From Chlorocebus sabaeus (Eukaryota > Chordata > Mammalia > Primates > Cercopithecidae), in NCBI RefSeq assembly GCF_047675955.1, contig NC_132928.1, forward strand, positions 47,858,889 to 47,922,888: DNA of 64,000 nt. Direction: 5' to 3'. This document shows positions 22,600 through 34,567 of this stretch, in pieces; the stretch's first letter is position 1; the number at the start of each line of letters is the position of its first letter. Below the pieces are notes generated by a model. It was not told where the DNA came from. It made no database searches and saw only the letters and a program-made list of their open reading frames with translations. Made by a program: the position numbers and the translations under genes.

Positions 22600-24028
22600 A
22601 TGGTTGTTAAATTAATCTATATAAGGTCTTAGCATCCTGTCATCCACATAGTAAGTACTCAATAAGTGTGAACTGTTGTTATGGTTGCTGGAATGTCAGA
22701 AACATAAAATCATGCTACAGTACAACTGTATTGGGAAACTATGATATGAACTTTGCACATGATTACAAATTTTGGAAATTTTCCCACTATTAACATTTTA
22801 AAAATGTGCCACATTCTAGTAGTTACAATGCCAATGCTTTGTATTCAAGAGTCCTTAATTTTATTCTATTATAAGAGGAACACCTTAAACTCTATAAGAA
22901 AGGCTCTTTTCAGATTAATCGGTCTGTCAATCAACCAAAGGTCCACTGAGTCATACTCTCCAATTTGGCTTCTGTGTTCTTATTCCATGAATAAATTTTC
23001 ACAGGGAGAAAATGTATTACCCACTTTTTTGTAAATAATGTTGAGTGAGTGCATCTATCTCTAAGTTTTCACAGAAAACTTTTGCATTAGACATGACAGA
23101 TTTCTTGTCTCAAAATGTCTCATTAATGAGATCCATGATCTTTACTACCACTGTCACTACACCCACTCCTTATCTCCAGAGAATACCCAAGATCTGAAAA
23201 GTATCTGGTGAGAGATGAAATAGCCAGATTAAATAATAAGAACACTTTTTTCACTGTATTGGTTTCATTAGCAATGTCTACTTATCGAAAACTGGCCAAT
23301 ATTTAGAGCCATTTCCCAGTAATGAATTAGTGTAGAGGCAAGATAGTTCTTTTGCATTCACATCCAACTATTATCAAGCACCTACTCAATGCAGTATTCT
23401 ACCACATCTGGTATCTCATTTAATTTACCCTGAGGGCAGAGACCATTCTGTGGGTGGACTGTTTCACACTCAGCACAGTAATAGGATTGAATATACCCAT
23501 TGGGCATGCAAATGTTGCATCTTAGAGGTATTTGGGAAACTCCAGGAAGAAAAGAAAAAATAAATAGGCCATAGGAGCTACTTTGAGCATCTTTACATAA
23601 GCCGGTTACAGCTATCAAGGATCATAAAGCTTAGAATCTCATACCTATTTAGAGAGCCTGGAAGGTAATTAAACACCTTTGCACCTAATCTACTTTCCAA
23701 AAAAAGTGGAGAAGCCAAATTGCTCAGCTTGGAGAATCTGGACTGCTCCACCCTAAGATTCCAAGGAATTGAGAAAATCTGTAAAATAAATATTATATCC
23801 AAATTATATGCAATTTATAGGACTAAGAAAGCCATTCAGCCTTTTAAGAAAGCAGACTAAGTCAATTGTTAAAGTCCTGGATCAATCAGCAAATATATTT
23901 GAGACCTGTTGCTTTCCATCACTCTCTTAGGCACCCTATATCTTAGATTAAAAGACAAAAGTAGCACAACTGTAGAGATACAGCATTTATGTCTATACTG
24001 AGCCTTTAATAGCTCCTCACTTCACATG
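22600..24028. other. Mostly unrecognised; MIR-like tail at its left edge
   Basis: 22625-22690 (GTAAGTACTCAATAAGTGTG) looks like a MIR 3' tail. 23355-23500 has weak MIR/L2-like words (AAGCACCTACTCAATGCAG and CCTGAGGGCAGAGACCATTC). The rest is unique A/T-rich DNA with short unrecognised frames (22753-23034, 23382-23618). Confidence 0.4.
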
Positions 24029-25171
24029 TGTAGGGAAAGAAAGACTTTTCCTCTACCCTCTTGGTGTAAACCAAGAATATATGAGACAGGTCTCAATCAA
24101 CTTAGAAAGTTTATTTTGCCAAGGTTAAGAACACACCCATGATACAGCCTCAGGAGGTCCTGACAACATGTGCCCAAGGTGGTTGGGCACAGCTTGGTTT
24201 TATCCATTTTAGGGAGACATGAGACAATGTAAGATATACATTGGTTTGGTCCAGAAAGGCAGGACAACTCAAAGCGGGGGCTTCCAGGTCTTAGGCAGAT
24301 AAAAGACAAACAGTTGAATTCTTTTTAGTTTCTGATTAGCGTTTTTCTGAATACATGATTTATAGGAATAGTCACCTATGCTTTAGTCTGGCTTAGTGAT
24401 ACAATAGAGCAAAGGTACAATCAGATATGCATTTGTCTCACATGAGCAGAGGGATGACTGAGTTCTGTCTGTCCTTTATCCACAAGGAATTTCTCTGTGG
24501 GCAAATTGTGAGGGAGGTATGTAGCTTCTTATCTTTGTAGTTATTTAAGAATAAAATGGGAGGCAGGTTTGCCTGACATAGTTCCCAGCTTGACTTTTCC
24601 CTTGGCTTAGTGATTTGGGGGTGCCAAGATTTATTTTCCTTTCACATTAGTTTCTGTCCCTGGGCCTTTGAATTGAACAGACATAAGACACATTAGGAGA
24701 AAAAGCATACAAATTTTATTTGATGTTAATATTTTTATGTGGCATTGGAGATCCATAGAAATACTTTTTAAAACCCAAAGAAGAAGTTAGACCTGTGGGC
24801 CTATATATAATTTTAACAAAGAGTAATAGATTTTAGAGCCATGACAAGAAAAAGGAAAAAGGGATTTGGGCTGGAGGCAGTAAGTTGTAGGAAAGCAACT
24901 AGGAAAACATGTAGGGAAACTAATGGAAGGTAAGTGTTATTTTAGTGAGGTTTATTTGTACAGACTCATCTCTGTGTCAACTCCCTATTTCTAGTGATAG
25001 GAATGTTTTCTTCCTGGCACATGAAGGGAACCTTTCCCAAAGGAAATTTATGCCCTACCTTTTAGGTAGAAATGGGGAGAACTGAGAGCCCTTTGTCCAT
25101 TGTTTCTCATTGTCTTCAGCTCAAAGTAATCAATATGGCAAAGTGACATATTTTGGGGTAGTGTATTCTGA
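24029..25171 (-). mobile_element. ERVL-type LTR (LTR33-like), split by an ERV1 LTR
   Basis: Two antisense pieces, 24029-24064 and 24651-25171. The left piece (AGGGAAAGAAAGACTTTTCC then TCTACCCTCTTGG) is the LTR 3' edge. The right piece carries GTTTCTGTCCCTGGGCCTTTG, AAGCATACAAATTTTATTTG, GGAATGTTTTCTTCCTGGCAC and AAAGTGACATATTTTGGGGT in the order expected of this LTR class. Removing the insert restores a continuous LTR of about 560 bp. Confidence 0.72.
24065..24646 (-). mobile_element. ERV1-type solo LTR with 4-bp TSD
   Basis: Antisense LTR of 582 bp, from TGTAAACCAAGAATATATGAG to TTTATTTTCCTTTCACA, with TG...CA ends. Internally it has TTAGAAAGTTTATTTTGCCA (complement of an AATAAAC polyadenylation region) and CACAGCTTGGTTTTATCCAT (complement of a TATA-like box). 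TTGG (24061-24064) and TTAG (24647-24650) form a 3/4 target duplication. No viral coding sequence. Confidence 0.72.
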
Positions 25172-25610
25172 TTCCCTTCTAATGGTTTTAAGTTGTAGCA
25201 TCTTTCTAGTCAGTTTCTTCTACCACAGTATTCCAGGTGGGTTATAACCAATATGGAGTATAGAAAAGCCACCACTTTCTTTATTCAAGTACCATAGTTC
25301 ATGTCAATGCTATCAAAGTTGAATCAGTTCTTTGGCTGCACAGCTCAAAGTACTGACTCATCCTCAGCCTCTTGTCATACAATTCCCAAAGTCTCTGTCA
25401 CATGTGCTGTTGCTAAGCTCCTTCTCCTCCACCCTTGATGATACAGATGCTTTTTTTGGAACGAAGAGCTAACTCTGGGACTTAAATGGGTATTCTTAGG
25501 TGTGGCCTCTGTATTGTTCATTCAGGTAAACAATTTTTATGAGTACATTTGCTGAAAGAAAAAACATAGGAAGAAAAGCAGGTGTTTTCTCAGTTTCTTG
25601 GGTGAGTTAT
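25172..25610. other. No recognisable feature
   Basis: Unique sequence between an LTR and an ancient repeat. No gene evidence. Confidence 0.4.
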
Positions 25611-25619
25611 AAGTTCTAT

Positions 25620-25945
25620 TTTGCATATGATAAGCTTGGATTGGCAACAATGGAAATGTCAAATATAGAGTTGAATATGTTAATGCTAATTTGAAGGGCA
25701 GACCCAAGCTAGGATTAGAGATTTGGAAATTATCATTAGACTGATGGGAAGTGAATAAAAGGGACAGGATGAGAGGTCCGGGGTAAGAAGAGAAAAGGGT
25801 GTAAGAAACTCCACCACATAGGTCTTGGAAGAGAAAGAGGATTCCACAAAGGAAGAAGAAAGGAAGTATCCCGACTTATAGATAGAAAACCAGCAAGGAG
25901 TCCTCAAGGATGGAATTGTCAATTGTTTCAAATGCTGCTTAGAGG
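25620..25945 (+). mobile_element. Ancient interspersed repeat, copy A (contains duplicated 124 bp)
   Basis: Same unresolved family as 10165-10515. Within it, 25679-25802 is about 91% identical to 27438-27562, with about eleven differences by eye. It ends near GCTGCTTAGAGGTCCAGTG. The high identity between two neighbouring fragments of an otherwise strongly diverged family implies a local duplication rather than two independent insertions. Confidence 0.6.
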
Positions 25946-25984
25946 TCCAGTGTATTTCTTTCTTTACAATTCTATTATGCAAAC

Positions 25985-26085
25985 TTTAGCTAGTATGTCA
26001 CAACATTCACTCAAACAAATTTATATCTACATGCTAGGCATTCTTCTAGGTCCTGGAGCTAAAGCAAGTAATAAAGCAGACTTGT
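25985..26085 (-). mobile_element. L2 LINE 3' end, antisense
   Basis: CACTCAAACAAATTTATATC, ATGCTAGGCATTCTTCTAGG and TCCTGGAGCTAAAGCAAGTA match the antisense L2 terminus. Confidence 0.65.
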
Positions 26086-26282
26086 TCTGTGTAAGGCAGA
26101 TTAAAATATTTCAACAAGACTGAGATAAGGCAGAGTACTGTCTTCCTGTAGTTGGGAAATCCAGCATCCTTCTGTTTCAGCTAATTTTGACCATCTTAAT
26201 AAATCATATCAAGTTTGCATTTTGTTTTCTTCCCCAAAAGGGTAACATGAGAGACCTTGTCAAATGCTATATTGCAATCTGT

Positions 26283-26830
26283 GATGGTAATATTGTCACC
26301 TTGACTGGATTGAAGGATGCAAAGTGTTGTTTCTTGGTGTGTCTGTGAGGGTGTTGCCAGAGGAGATTAACATTTGAGTCAATGGACTGGGAGAGACAGA
26401 CCCACCCTCAATGTGAGTGGTACCATCCAATTGGTTGCCAGGATGGCTAGAAAAAGCGAGCAGAAGGTGGAATGAGCTGACTTGCTGAGTCTTCCAGCCT
26501 TCATCTTTCTCCCCTACTGGATGCTTCCTGTCCCTGAACATCAGACTCCATGTTCTTCAGATTTTGGATTCTTAGACTTACATCAGTAGTTTGCCAGGGG
26601 CTCCGGGGTCTTCAGGCACAGACTGAAGGCTACACTCTTGGCTTTCCTACTTTTGAGGTCTTGGGACTCAGACTGAGCCACTACTGGCTTCCTTGTTCCT
26701 CAACTTGTAGACGGCCTATGGTAGGACTACACCTTGTGATTGTGTGAGTCAATTCTCTGTAATAAACTCCCTTTCATATATATGTATATTCTATTAGTTT
26801 CATACCTCTGGAGAATCCTGACTAATACAA
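26283..26830 (+). mobile_element. ERV LTR-like element (family not named)
   Basis: Begins GATGGTAATATTGTCACCTTG and ends CTGGAGAATCCTGACTAATAC, with TGTCTGTGAGGGTGTTGCCAG, GATTAACATTTGAGTCAATGG, GACTGGGAGAGACAGACCC and a late AATAAACTCCC polyadenylation signal near 26760. This layout is that of a widespread primate LTR. A short TATATATG tract follows the signal. Confidence 0.6.
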
Positions 26831-26974
26831 AATCTAAATGTAATAACTCTTGTGTATTTTCCTGATCTCCTGGGGTAGCACTATCTGTGGTTGATTTTTC
26901 TACTTTGTGGGGGATGGAATTGTCAGAAAATCAGTTTGAAATTTGTCAGATACTTGAATTTTAGTCAACTAATT

Positions 26975-27075
26975 CAGCCCACAAGTTATTAAATATTTAC
27001 TGAAAATCCACCTTGTGCCAGGCACTGTTCTAGGTACTGGGATACTGTGGTGGACAAAACCAACAGGGACCCCAA
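26975..27075 (-). mobile_element. L2 LINE 3' end, antisense
   Basis: ATTAAATATTTACTGAAAATC, TTGTGCCAGGCACTGTTCTAG and TACTGGGATACTGTGGTGGAC: a clear antisense L2 terminus. Confidence 0.78.
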
Positions 27076-27089
27076 CTTTTCACAGAAGG

Positions 27090-27265
27090 TAGGGTAGTAC
27101 TTAAGAGTATGGACTGGGTTTAAAGCTCTTCTCTGTCACTTACTAGTAAATTATTTCCTCTTTCTCTGACCCAATTCTATTATAAATTAGGGCTCAGTTT
27201 CATCAAATGTAAAATGGGGATAATGATAATAAATTTATTACATGGTTATTAAAAGATACATTTTT
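27090..27265 (+). mobile_element. MIR SINE
   Basis: AAGAGTATGGACTGGGTTTA, CTGTCACTTACTAGTAAATT, CTCAGTTTCATCAAATGTAA and AATGGGGATAATGATAATAA give the MIR order. Confidence 0.8.
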
Positions 27266-27375
27266 AAAAGGGTAAAATCATGATTCTCATACAAATGTAA
27301 AATGTGAAGTGAACATGTATTAAATATTTATATCATAAATGAGGAAACTAGTAAGATGTTACACATAAGTCAAAG

Positions 27376-27424
27376 AATATATATACACATATATATGCAC
27401 ACATATGCTATATATATATGTAAT
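27376..27424. repeat. (TA/CA)n microsatellite
   Basis: ATATATATACACATATATATGCACACATATGC and a following TATATATATG run. Confidence 0.9.
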
Positions 27425-27429
27425 CAGAA

Positions 27430-28110
27430 ATGCTAATGTTAATGCTAATTTGAAGGATGAACCCAAGCTAGGATTAGAGATTTGGAAATTATCAGTACAT
27501 TGACGGGAAGTGAATAAAAGGGACAGGATAAGAGGTCCAGGGGTAAGAAGAGAAAAGGGTGTCATTGTCACACACCACAGAGGTTGAGAAGGTAGGACAT
27601 GAGAAGCGTTCATTAGATTTAGCAAGAGAGTTTGTTTCAACTTTGGTAATAGGAACTTTAATGGCATGTTGTGGAAGGACGTATTTGAGTAGAAGAGTGA
27701 GTTGGAGATAGTTGTGTTATGTGTGTGTTTTAAGAAGTTTAATTGTAAAAGAAAGGTGAGAGGGCAATATCTGGATGGGAAGAAGGAAAAAAGGGAGAAG
27801 GTGTTATGGCTTTATATGTTGTTTCTATGTTACGATGGAAGAAAATTAACATCATTTAAAAATAAGTGGCAAGAAACAAGTAGGGAAGAGGTTTAAGATA
27901 CAGGGGGAGAAAAGGGTAACCTATAGGTGAAAACTTCTGAGAAACATGTGGCATAGAATCCAGAGACCTTTCCCTCTCTAGAAGGAGAAAAGTAGAAAAG
28001 AACGACTAAGGATGCAGGTTCACTTATGGATCTAGGGGCCAGAATTTGAGTGAGGTTCCATCTGATGGAAGAGAGAAGTGCAGATATTTTGAAGAACCAG
28101 AAATTGAAAA
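27430..28110 (+). mobile_element. Ancient interspersed repeat, copy B
   Basis: Begins with the duplicated 124-bp segment (27438-27562). It continues with CATGAGAAGCGTTCATTAGA, TTAGCAAGAGAGTTTGTTTC and a GAGAGGGCAATATCTGGATG block, which is the downstream part of the same family seen at 10165 and 25620. The name is unresolved. Confidence 0.58.
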
Positions 28111-29040
28111 GAGGTGGAGAAGGTTTGAAACAGGCTTGTGAAGATGGGGAAGTATAGAAGGAACCTACAGAAGAACAACTGGGAGGTGCTGAGAGTCCAC
28201 TCACAGCTGGAGACTCAGATCAGAAAGTCCAGATTGCAATCATTACAACAAGAGCTAGTCAGCAGCTTCTCAGACCTTACCTTATCCAAAGCCCTAACCA
28301 GTTTCCTCAAGCCTTCAGCGTTTTGCCCAAGGCTGCCAAAAACCCTGAATATGTATCCCTAGGTTTTTTCTGGTGAAATCATCTCTGCAGTTATGAATCA
28401 CAGGAATGGGAGGCTTTTAGAGTTTGGTAGGTCTCTACAGGATCCTTATCACACCCGAACACACTTCTGGAAGACAGCACATTTCCTCCTACAATATTGT
28501 TCATGGAGAACTTTTTGGAGGGCAAATATTTGTCTTAGTATTTTCAGAGAAAAGAAAGACTAAATATCTACCTTGAGCTGGAAAACTTTGTCTTTTTCTG
28601 GTTTCCACTGAAGGAATAAACCATTTTCCATCCCTGAAAATTGTAAATGAAGTTTAAAGGGAGATAATGTATGTATGCCTGTCTTATGGTTTTATAAAAT
28701 ATTTCCCACAAAAAAACAAACATTTTGCAGTTTCACAATTCTAAATGTATTCTAGTCTGTTGCAGTAGGTATGTTTAGAGGATAGATGATAGCCAGATTT
28801 GTATCTAAGCAACTCTTCTGTGACTGACTTAAATTGGGGAGCTGCAAGTGGGATTATAAAGAACACAGAAACATGCTAAAAAATTATCACAAGGTCAAGC
28901 AGCATTGCCAGTGGCTCCTGGCAAGGGACTGCAATTGAGCACCAGAACTGCACTGGAGATAAGACACCTCAAGGCCTCCTTGTGATGTTGTCAAAGTGAT
29001 CTCAGTTAAACTCTTTAGAGGAGTCATTCTTTCTCCTCTC
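28111..29040. other. No recognisable feature
   Basis: Unique DNA. An open frame at 28138-28362 has no recognisable product. Confidence 0.4.
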
Positions 29041-29044
29041 CTAA

Positions 29045-29400
29045 CCCATCCCCACTTTAAATAAGTGATATTTCATTGTATGGATGTATCACTTTAACCA
29101 CTCATCTGTTGATGGAGATTTGGGTTGCTTCAAGTTTAAGACTATTCCAAATTAAGTTTATATGAAAATTCATGTATAAGTTATATGGGCATATGCTTTA
29201 ATTTATCTTGGATAAATATATAGGAGTGGAATAGACAAATCACAGTAGGTGTATTTTTTTTAACTTTTTAAGAAACTGTGAAACTGTTTTCCAAAGTGGT
29301 TGTACCATTTTACATTCCCAGCAGCAATGTATAAGAATCACAGTTCCTCCCCATCTTTCCCAGTACTTAATATGGTCAGTCTTTTAAATTTGAGCTATTC
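29045..29400 (-). mobile_element. L1M ORF2 3' part, antisense (left end of the L1M host)
   Basis: GATATTTCATTGTATGGATG, GTTGATGGAGATTTGGGTTG, GTTTTCCAAAGTGGTTGTAC and ACATTCCCAGCAGCAATGTA are antisense L1M ORF2 terminal sequence. It is much more diverged than the neighbouring L1PA. Probably the 3' end of the same ancient L1M that reappears at 34190 and continues to about 50730, with roughly 2 kb of it missing. Confidence 0.85.
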
Positions 29401-29510
29401 ATATATATATGTACATACATACATATACAAATATACGTATATATACATGTATATATAGGTATATATACATATATATGTGTATATATACACATACACACAC
29501 ACACACACAC
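29400..29510. repeat. (TA)n/(TATAC)n/(CA)n microsatellite
   Basis: About 110 bp of alternating purine-pyrimidine repeat that passes from TATACA units to a pure CA tract. It lies exactly at the 3' end of the L1PA that starts at 29508, where a poly-T stretch would be expected. Confidence 0.95.
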
Positions 29511-29859
29511 TTTAAGCTCTGGGAGACAAGTACAGAACCTGCAGGTTTGTTACATAGGTATACACGTGCCATGGTGGTTTGCTGCACCCATCAACCCATC
29601 ATCTACATTAGGTATTTCTCCTAATGCTATCCCTACCCTAGCCCCCAACCCCCTCGACAGGCCCCAGTGTGTGATGTTCCCCTCCATGTGTCCATGTGTT
29701 CTCATCGTTCAACTCCCACTTATGAATGAGAACATGTGGTGTTTGGTTTTCTCTTCCTGTGTTAGTTTGCTGAGAATGATGGTTTATAGCTTCATCCATG
29801 TCCCTGCAGAGGACATAAACTCATTCTTTTTTATGACTGCATAGTATTCCATGGTGTAT

Positions 29860-30866
<1,007 letters not shown>

Positions 30867-31635
30867 GTCAGTCAGGAGTAGGTTGCTCAATTTCCATGTA
30901 GTTGTGTGGTTTTGAGTTGTGTGGTCCTGAGTTCTAATTTGATTTCACTGTGGTCTGAAAGACTGTTTGTTATAATTTCCATGCTTTTGCATTTGTGGAG
31001 GAGTGTTTTACTTCCAATTATGTGATTGATTTTAGAATAAATGCTATGTGGTATTGAGAAGAATGTATATTCTGCTGATTTGGGGTACAGAGTTCTGTAG
31101 ATTTCTATTAGGCCCACCTGATCCAGAGCTGAGTTCAAGCCCTGAATATCCTTGTTAATTTTCTGTCTCAATGATCTGTCTAGTATAGACAGTGGGGTGT
31201 TAAAGTCTCTCACTATTATTGTGAGGGAGTCCATGTCTCTTCATAGGTCTCTAAGAATTTTTTAATAAATTTGCATGCTCCTGTATTGGGTGCATATATA
31301 TTTAGGATAGTTAGCTCTTCTTGTTGCATTGATCCCTTTACCATTATGTAATGCTCTTTTCTTTCTTGTTCTTTGTTGGTTTAAAGTCTGTTTTATAAGA
31401 TAGGATTGCAACCTCTGCTTCTTTTTGCTTTCCATTTGCTGGGCAAATATTCCTCCATCCCTTTATTTTGAGCCTATATTGTCTTTGCATGTGAGATGGG
31501 TCTCCTGAATACAGCACACCAATGAGTCTTTACTCTTTATCCAGTTTGCCAGTCTGTGTCTTTTAATTGGGGTATTTAGCCAATTTACATTTAAGGTTTA
31601 TATTGTTATGTGTAAATTTGATCCTATCATCATGA
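30867..31635 (-). pseudogene. L1 ORF2 N-terminal remnant (endonuclease domain)
   Basis: A minus-strand frame at 30887-31234 reads as the second half of the APE-type endonuclease. It includes VRDFNTPLS, where an intact copy has GDFN, and SDHSEIKLEL with the catalytic SDH at the C-terminal end. The start region lies near 31635. It is joined to the C-terminal remnant by the internal deletion, so the protein cannot reverse-transcribe. Confidence 0.88.
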
Positions 31636-31689
31636 TGCTAGATGATTATTTTGCACATTAGTTGACGCAGTTTCTTCATAGGTCTTTGG

Positions 31690-32712
31690 TCTTCATATTT
31701 TGGTGTGTTTTTGCCATGACTGGTACTGGTTTTCTCTTTCCATATTTAGTGCTTCCTTCAGGAGCTCTTGTAAGGCAGGCCTGGTGGTGACAAAATCTCT
31801 CAGCATTTGCTTATCCGTAAAGGATTTTATTTATCCTTCACTGATGAAACTTAGTTTGGCTGGATATGAAATTCTGTGTTGAAAATTCTTTTCTGTAAGA
31901 ATGTTGAATATTGGCACCCACTCTCTTCTGACTTCTAGGGTTTCTGCAGAGAGATCTGCTGTTAGTCTCATGGGCTTCCCTTTGTAGTTAACCTGACCTT
32001 TCTCTCTGGCTGCTCTTAACATTTTTTTCTTCGTTTCAACCTTGGAGAATTTGACAAGTATGTCTCTTGGGGTTGTTCTTCTTGAGGAGTATCTTAGTGG
32101 TGTTCTCTGTATTTTCTGAATTTGAATGTTGGCCTGTCTTGCTTGGTTGGGGAAATTTTCCTGCATAATATGCTGAAGTATGTTTTCCAACTTGGTTCCA
32201 TTCTCCCCATCACTTTCAGGTACACCAATCAAATGTAGGTCTGGTCTTTTCACATAGTCCCATATTTCTTGGAGGCTTTATCTGTTCCTTTTCATTCTTT
32301 TTTCTCTAATCTTGTCTTCATGCCTTATTTCAGTGAACTGATCTTCAATCTCTGATATTCTTTTTTCTGCTTGATCAATTCAGCTATTGATATTTGTTTA
32401 TGCTTAATGAAGTTCTCATGCTGTGTTTTTCAGCTCCATCAGGTCATTTATGTTCCTCTATAAACTGGTTATTCTAGTTAGCAGTTCCTGTAACCTTATA
32501 TCAAGGTTCTTAGCTTCCTTCCATTGAGTTAGAACATGCTTCTTTAGCTCAGAGGAGTTTGTTATTACCCACCTCCTGAAGCCTACTTCTGTGAATTCAT
32601 CAGTCTCACTCTCTGTCCAGTTTTGTGCCCTTGCTGGAGAGAAGTTGTGATCATTTGGAGGAAAAGAGGCATTCTGGTTTTTGGAATTTTCAGCATTTTT
32701 GCATTTTTTTGT
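31690..32712 (-). pseudogene. L1 ORF1 remnant
   Basis: The 140-codon frame at 31831-32253 is the ORF1p RNA-recognition and C-terminal region (LIGVPESDGENGTKLENILQ, RAAREKGQVNYKGKPMRLTA and SYPAKLSFISEG). The upstream coiled-coil part to about 32712 is broken. ORF1p is the RNA-binding nucleic-acid chaperone of the L1 particle. The RRM-region residues look largely preserved, but the full frame is not. Confidence 0.88.
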
Positions 32713-34078
32713 TTTGTTTTTTGTTTTCTTTGTTGTTGTTTAGTTTTTTTTTTTCTCTTCGTGGATTCATCTACCTTTGGTCTTTGAATCTGATGACCTT
32801 TGGTTGGGGTTTCTTTGTTGGGGTCCCTTTTTTTGATTTTGATGTTGTTGCATTCTGTTTTTTAGTTTTTCTTCTATCAGGCCCCTCCTCTGCAGGTCTG
32901 CTGCAGTTTGCTGGAGGTCCACTCCAGATGCTGTTCACTTGGGTATCACCAGTGGAGGCTGCAAAACAGCAAAGATTACTGCTTGCTCCTTCCTCTGGAG
33001 CACTGGCCTGATTCCAGCCAGAGCTCTCCTGTGTGAGGTGTCTGTCAACCCCTATTTGGAGATCTCTCACAGTCTGGAGGCATGGGGTAAGGGACCCACT
33101 TGAGGAAGCAGTCTGTCCCTTAGCAGAGCTGGTGTGCTGTGCTGGGAGAATCCCTCTTGTCAGGATCAGCTGTTCTCTTCAGAACAGGCAGGCAGGAGAG
33201 ATTATTTCTGCTGATGATGTGCGCACAGTCACCCCTTCCCCAACATGCTCCATCCCAGGGAGATGGAAGTTATCTGTTAAGCCCTTGACTGGGGCTGTTA
33301 CCTTTCCTTCAGAGATGCCCTGCCCAGGGAGGAGGAATCTAGAGAAGCAGTCTGGCCACAACTGCTTTGCCACACTATGGTGAATTCTGCCCAGTCCACA
33401 CCTCCCAGCCTCCTTAGCACTGTCAGGGGAAAACTGCCTACTAAAGTTTCAGTAATGGTGGATGCCCCTCCCGCCTCCAAGTTGGTTCGTCCCAGGTCAA
33501 CTTCAGACTGCTGTGCTGGCAGTGAGAATTTCAAGCCAGTGGTTCTTAGCTTGCTGAGCTCCATGGGAGGGGGACTCACTGAGCACCACTTGGCTCCCTG
33601 GCTTCAGCCCCCTTTTCATGGGAGTGAATGTTTCTGTTGCTGGAGTTCCAGGTACCACTGGGGTATGGAAAAAAAACAAAAACAACAAACCTCCTGCAGC
33701 TAGCTCAGTGTCTGCCCAAACAGTCACCCAGTTTTGGGCTTGAAACTTGGGGCCCTGATGGTGTAGGCACATGAGGAAATCTCCTGATCTACAGATTACA
33801 AAAACCGTGGGAAAAGTATAGTATCTGGACAGGATAGCACAGTCCCTCATGACTTCTCTTGGTTGGGGGAGGGAGGTCCTCCTGGCTCCTTGCATTTCTT
33901 AGGTTAGGTGACGCCCCACTCTGCTGCTCCTCGCCCTTCATGGGTTACACCAACTGCCTAACCATTCCCAACGAGATGAACTGGGTCCCTCATTGGAAAT
34001 GCAGAAATCTCCTGCCTTCAGTGTTGGTCTCACTAGGACCTGCAGACTGGAGCTGTTTCTAGTTGCCCATCTTGGCCT
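32713..34078 (-). promoter_or_regulatory. L1PA 5' UTR
   Basis: GC-rich L1 5' UTR of about 1.37 kb, including the CAAACTGCAGCAGACCTGC region and the L1 start at 34078. Homologous to 2690-3593 and 36970-38001. It carries sense (leftward) and potential antisense (rightward) promoter sequence. Several short frames on both strands here are by-products of its composition. Confidence 0.8.
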
Positions 34079-34083
34079 CAGTC

Positions 34084-34190
34084 TTTTTTTTTCCTCAGAA
34101 CCTTACTCTGTCTCCCAGACTGGAGTGTAGTGGTGCAATCTTGACTCACTGCAGACTCAGCCTCCTGGGTTCAAACGATTCTCCTCCTAA
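34084..34190 (-). mobile_element. Alu fragment, antisense
   Basis: Poly-T then CCTCAGAACCTTACTCTGTC, TGGAGTGTAGTGGTGCAATC and CTCCTGGGTTCAAACGATTC: about 105 bp of antisense Alu 3' end, breaking off into L1M sequence. It sits between the 5' end of the L1PA and the L1M. Confidence 0.9.
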
Positions 34191-34451
34191 GTGAGTTTTT
34201 GCTAGTTTGTGTATTTCAAGGAGCTTGTCTATTTCATCTAAGTTATGAAATTTATTGACATAAAGTTGCTCATAATATCTTTTTATTATCCTTTTAATGT
34301 CTGTAGGATCTGTGGTGCTGTATTTTCTCTCATTTTTAATATTGGTGATTTGAGTGTTTTCTCTTTCTTTTTTCCTCATCAGTCTTGCTGAAAACTTATC
34401 AATTTTATTAATATCCTCAAAGAACCAGCTTTTGATTTTTCCTTTTTTTCG
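34190..34451 (-). mobile_element. L1M host, ORF2 segment
   Basis: Antisense ancient ORF2. The minus-strand frame 34146-34379 reads TTDPTDIKRIIKRYYEQLYV, the pre-RT region of ORF2. CAAAGAACCAGCTTTTGATTT closes the piece before a younger L1 insertion. It resumes at 38002. Confidence 0.88.
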
Positions 34452-34567
34452 TTTTTGATTTTATTTATTTATTTTTATTATACTTTAAGTTCTAGGGTAC
34501 ATGTGCACAATGTGCAGGTTTGTTACATAGGTGTACGTGTGCCATGTTGGTTTGCCACACCCATTAT

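Noticed and set aside
25679..27562. CRISPR-like or other regularly spaced repeats
   Set aside because: Only two long copies, 1.76 kb apart, without spacers; the genome is a primate one.
29399..29624. Tyr/Ile/Val-rich frames
   Set aside because: Translations of the TA/CA microsatellite and L1 3' UTR.
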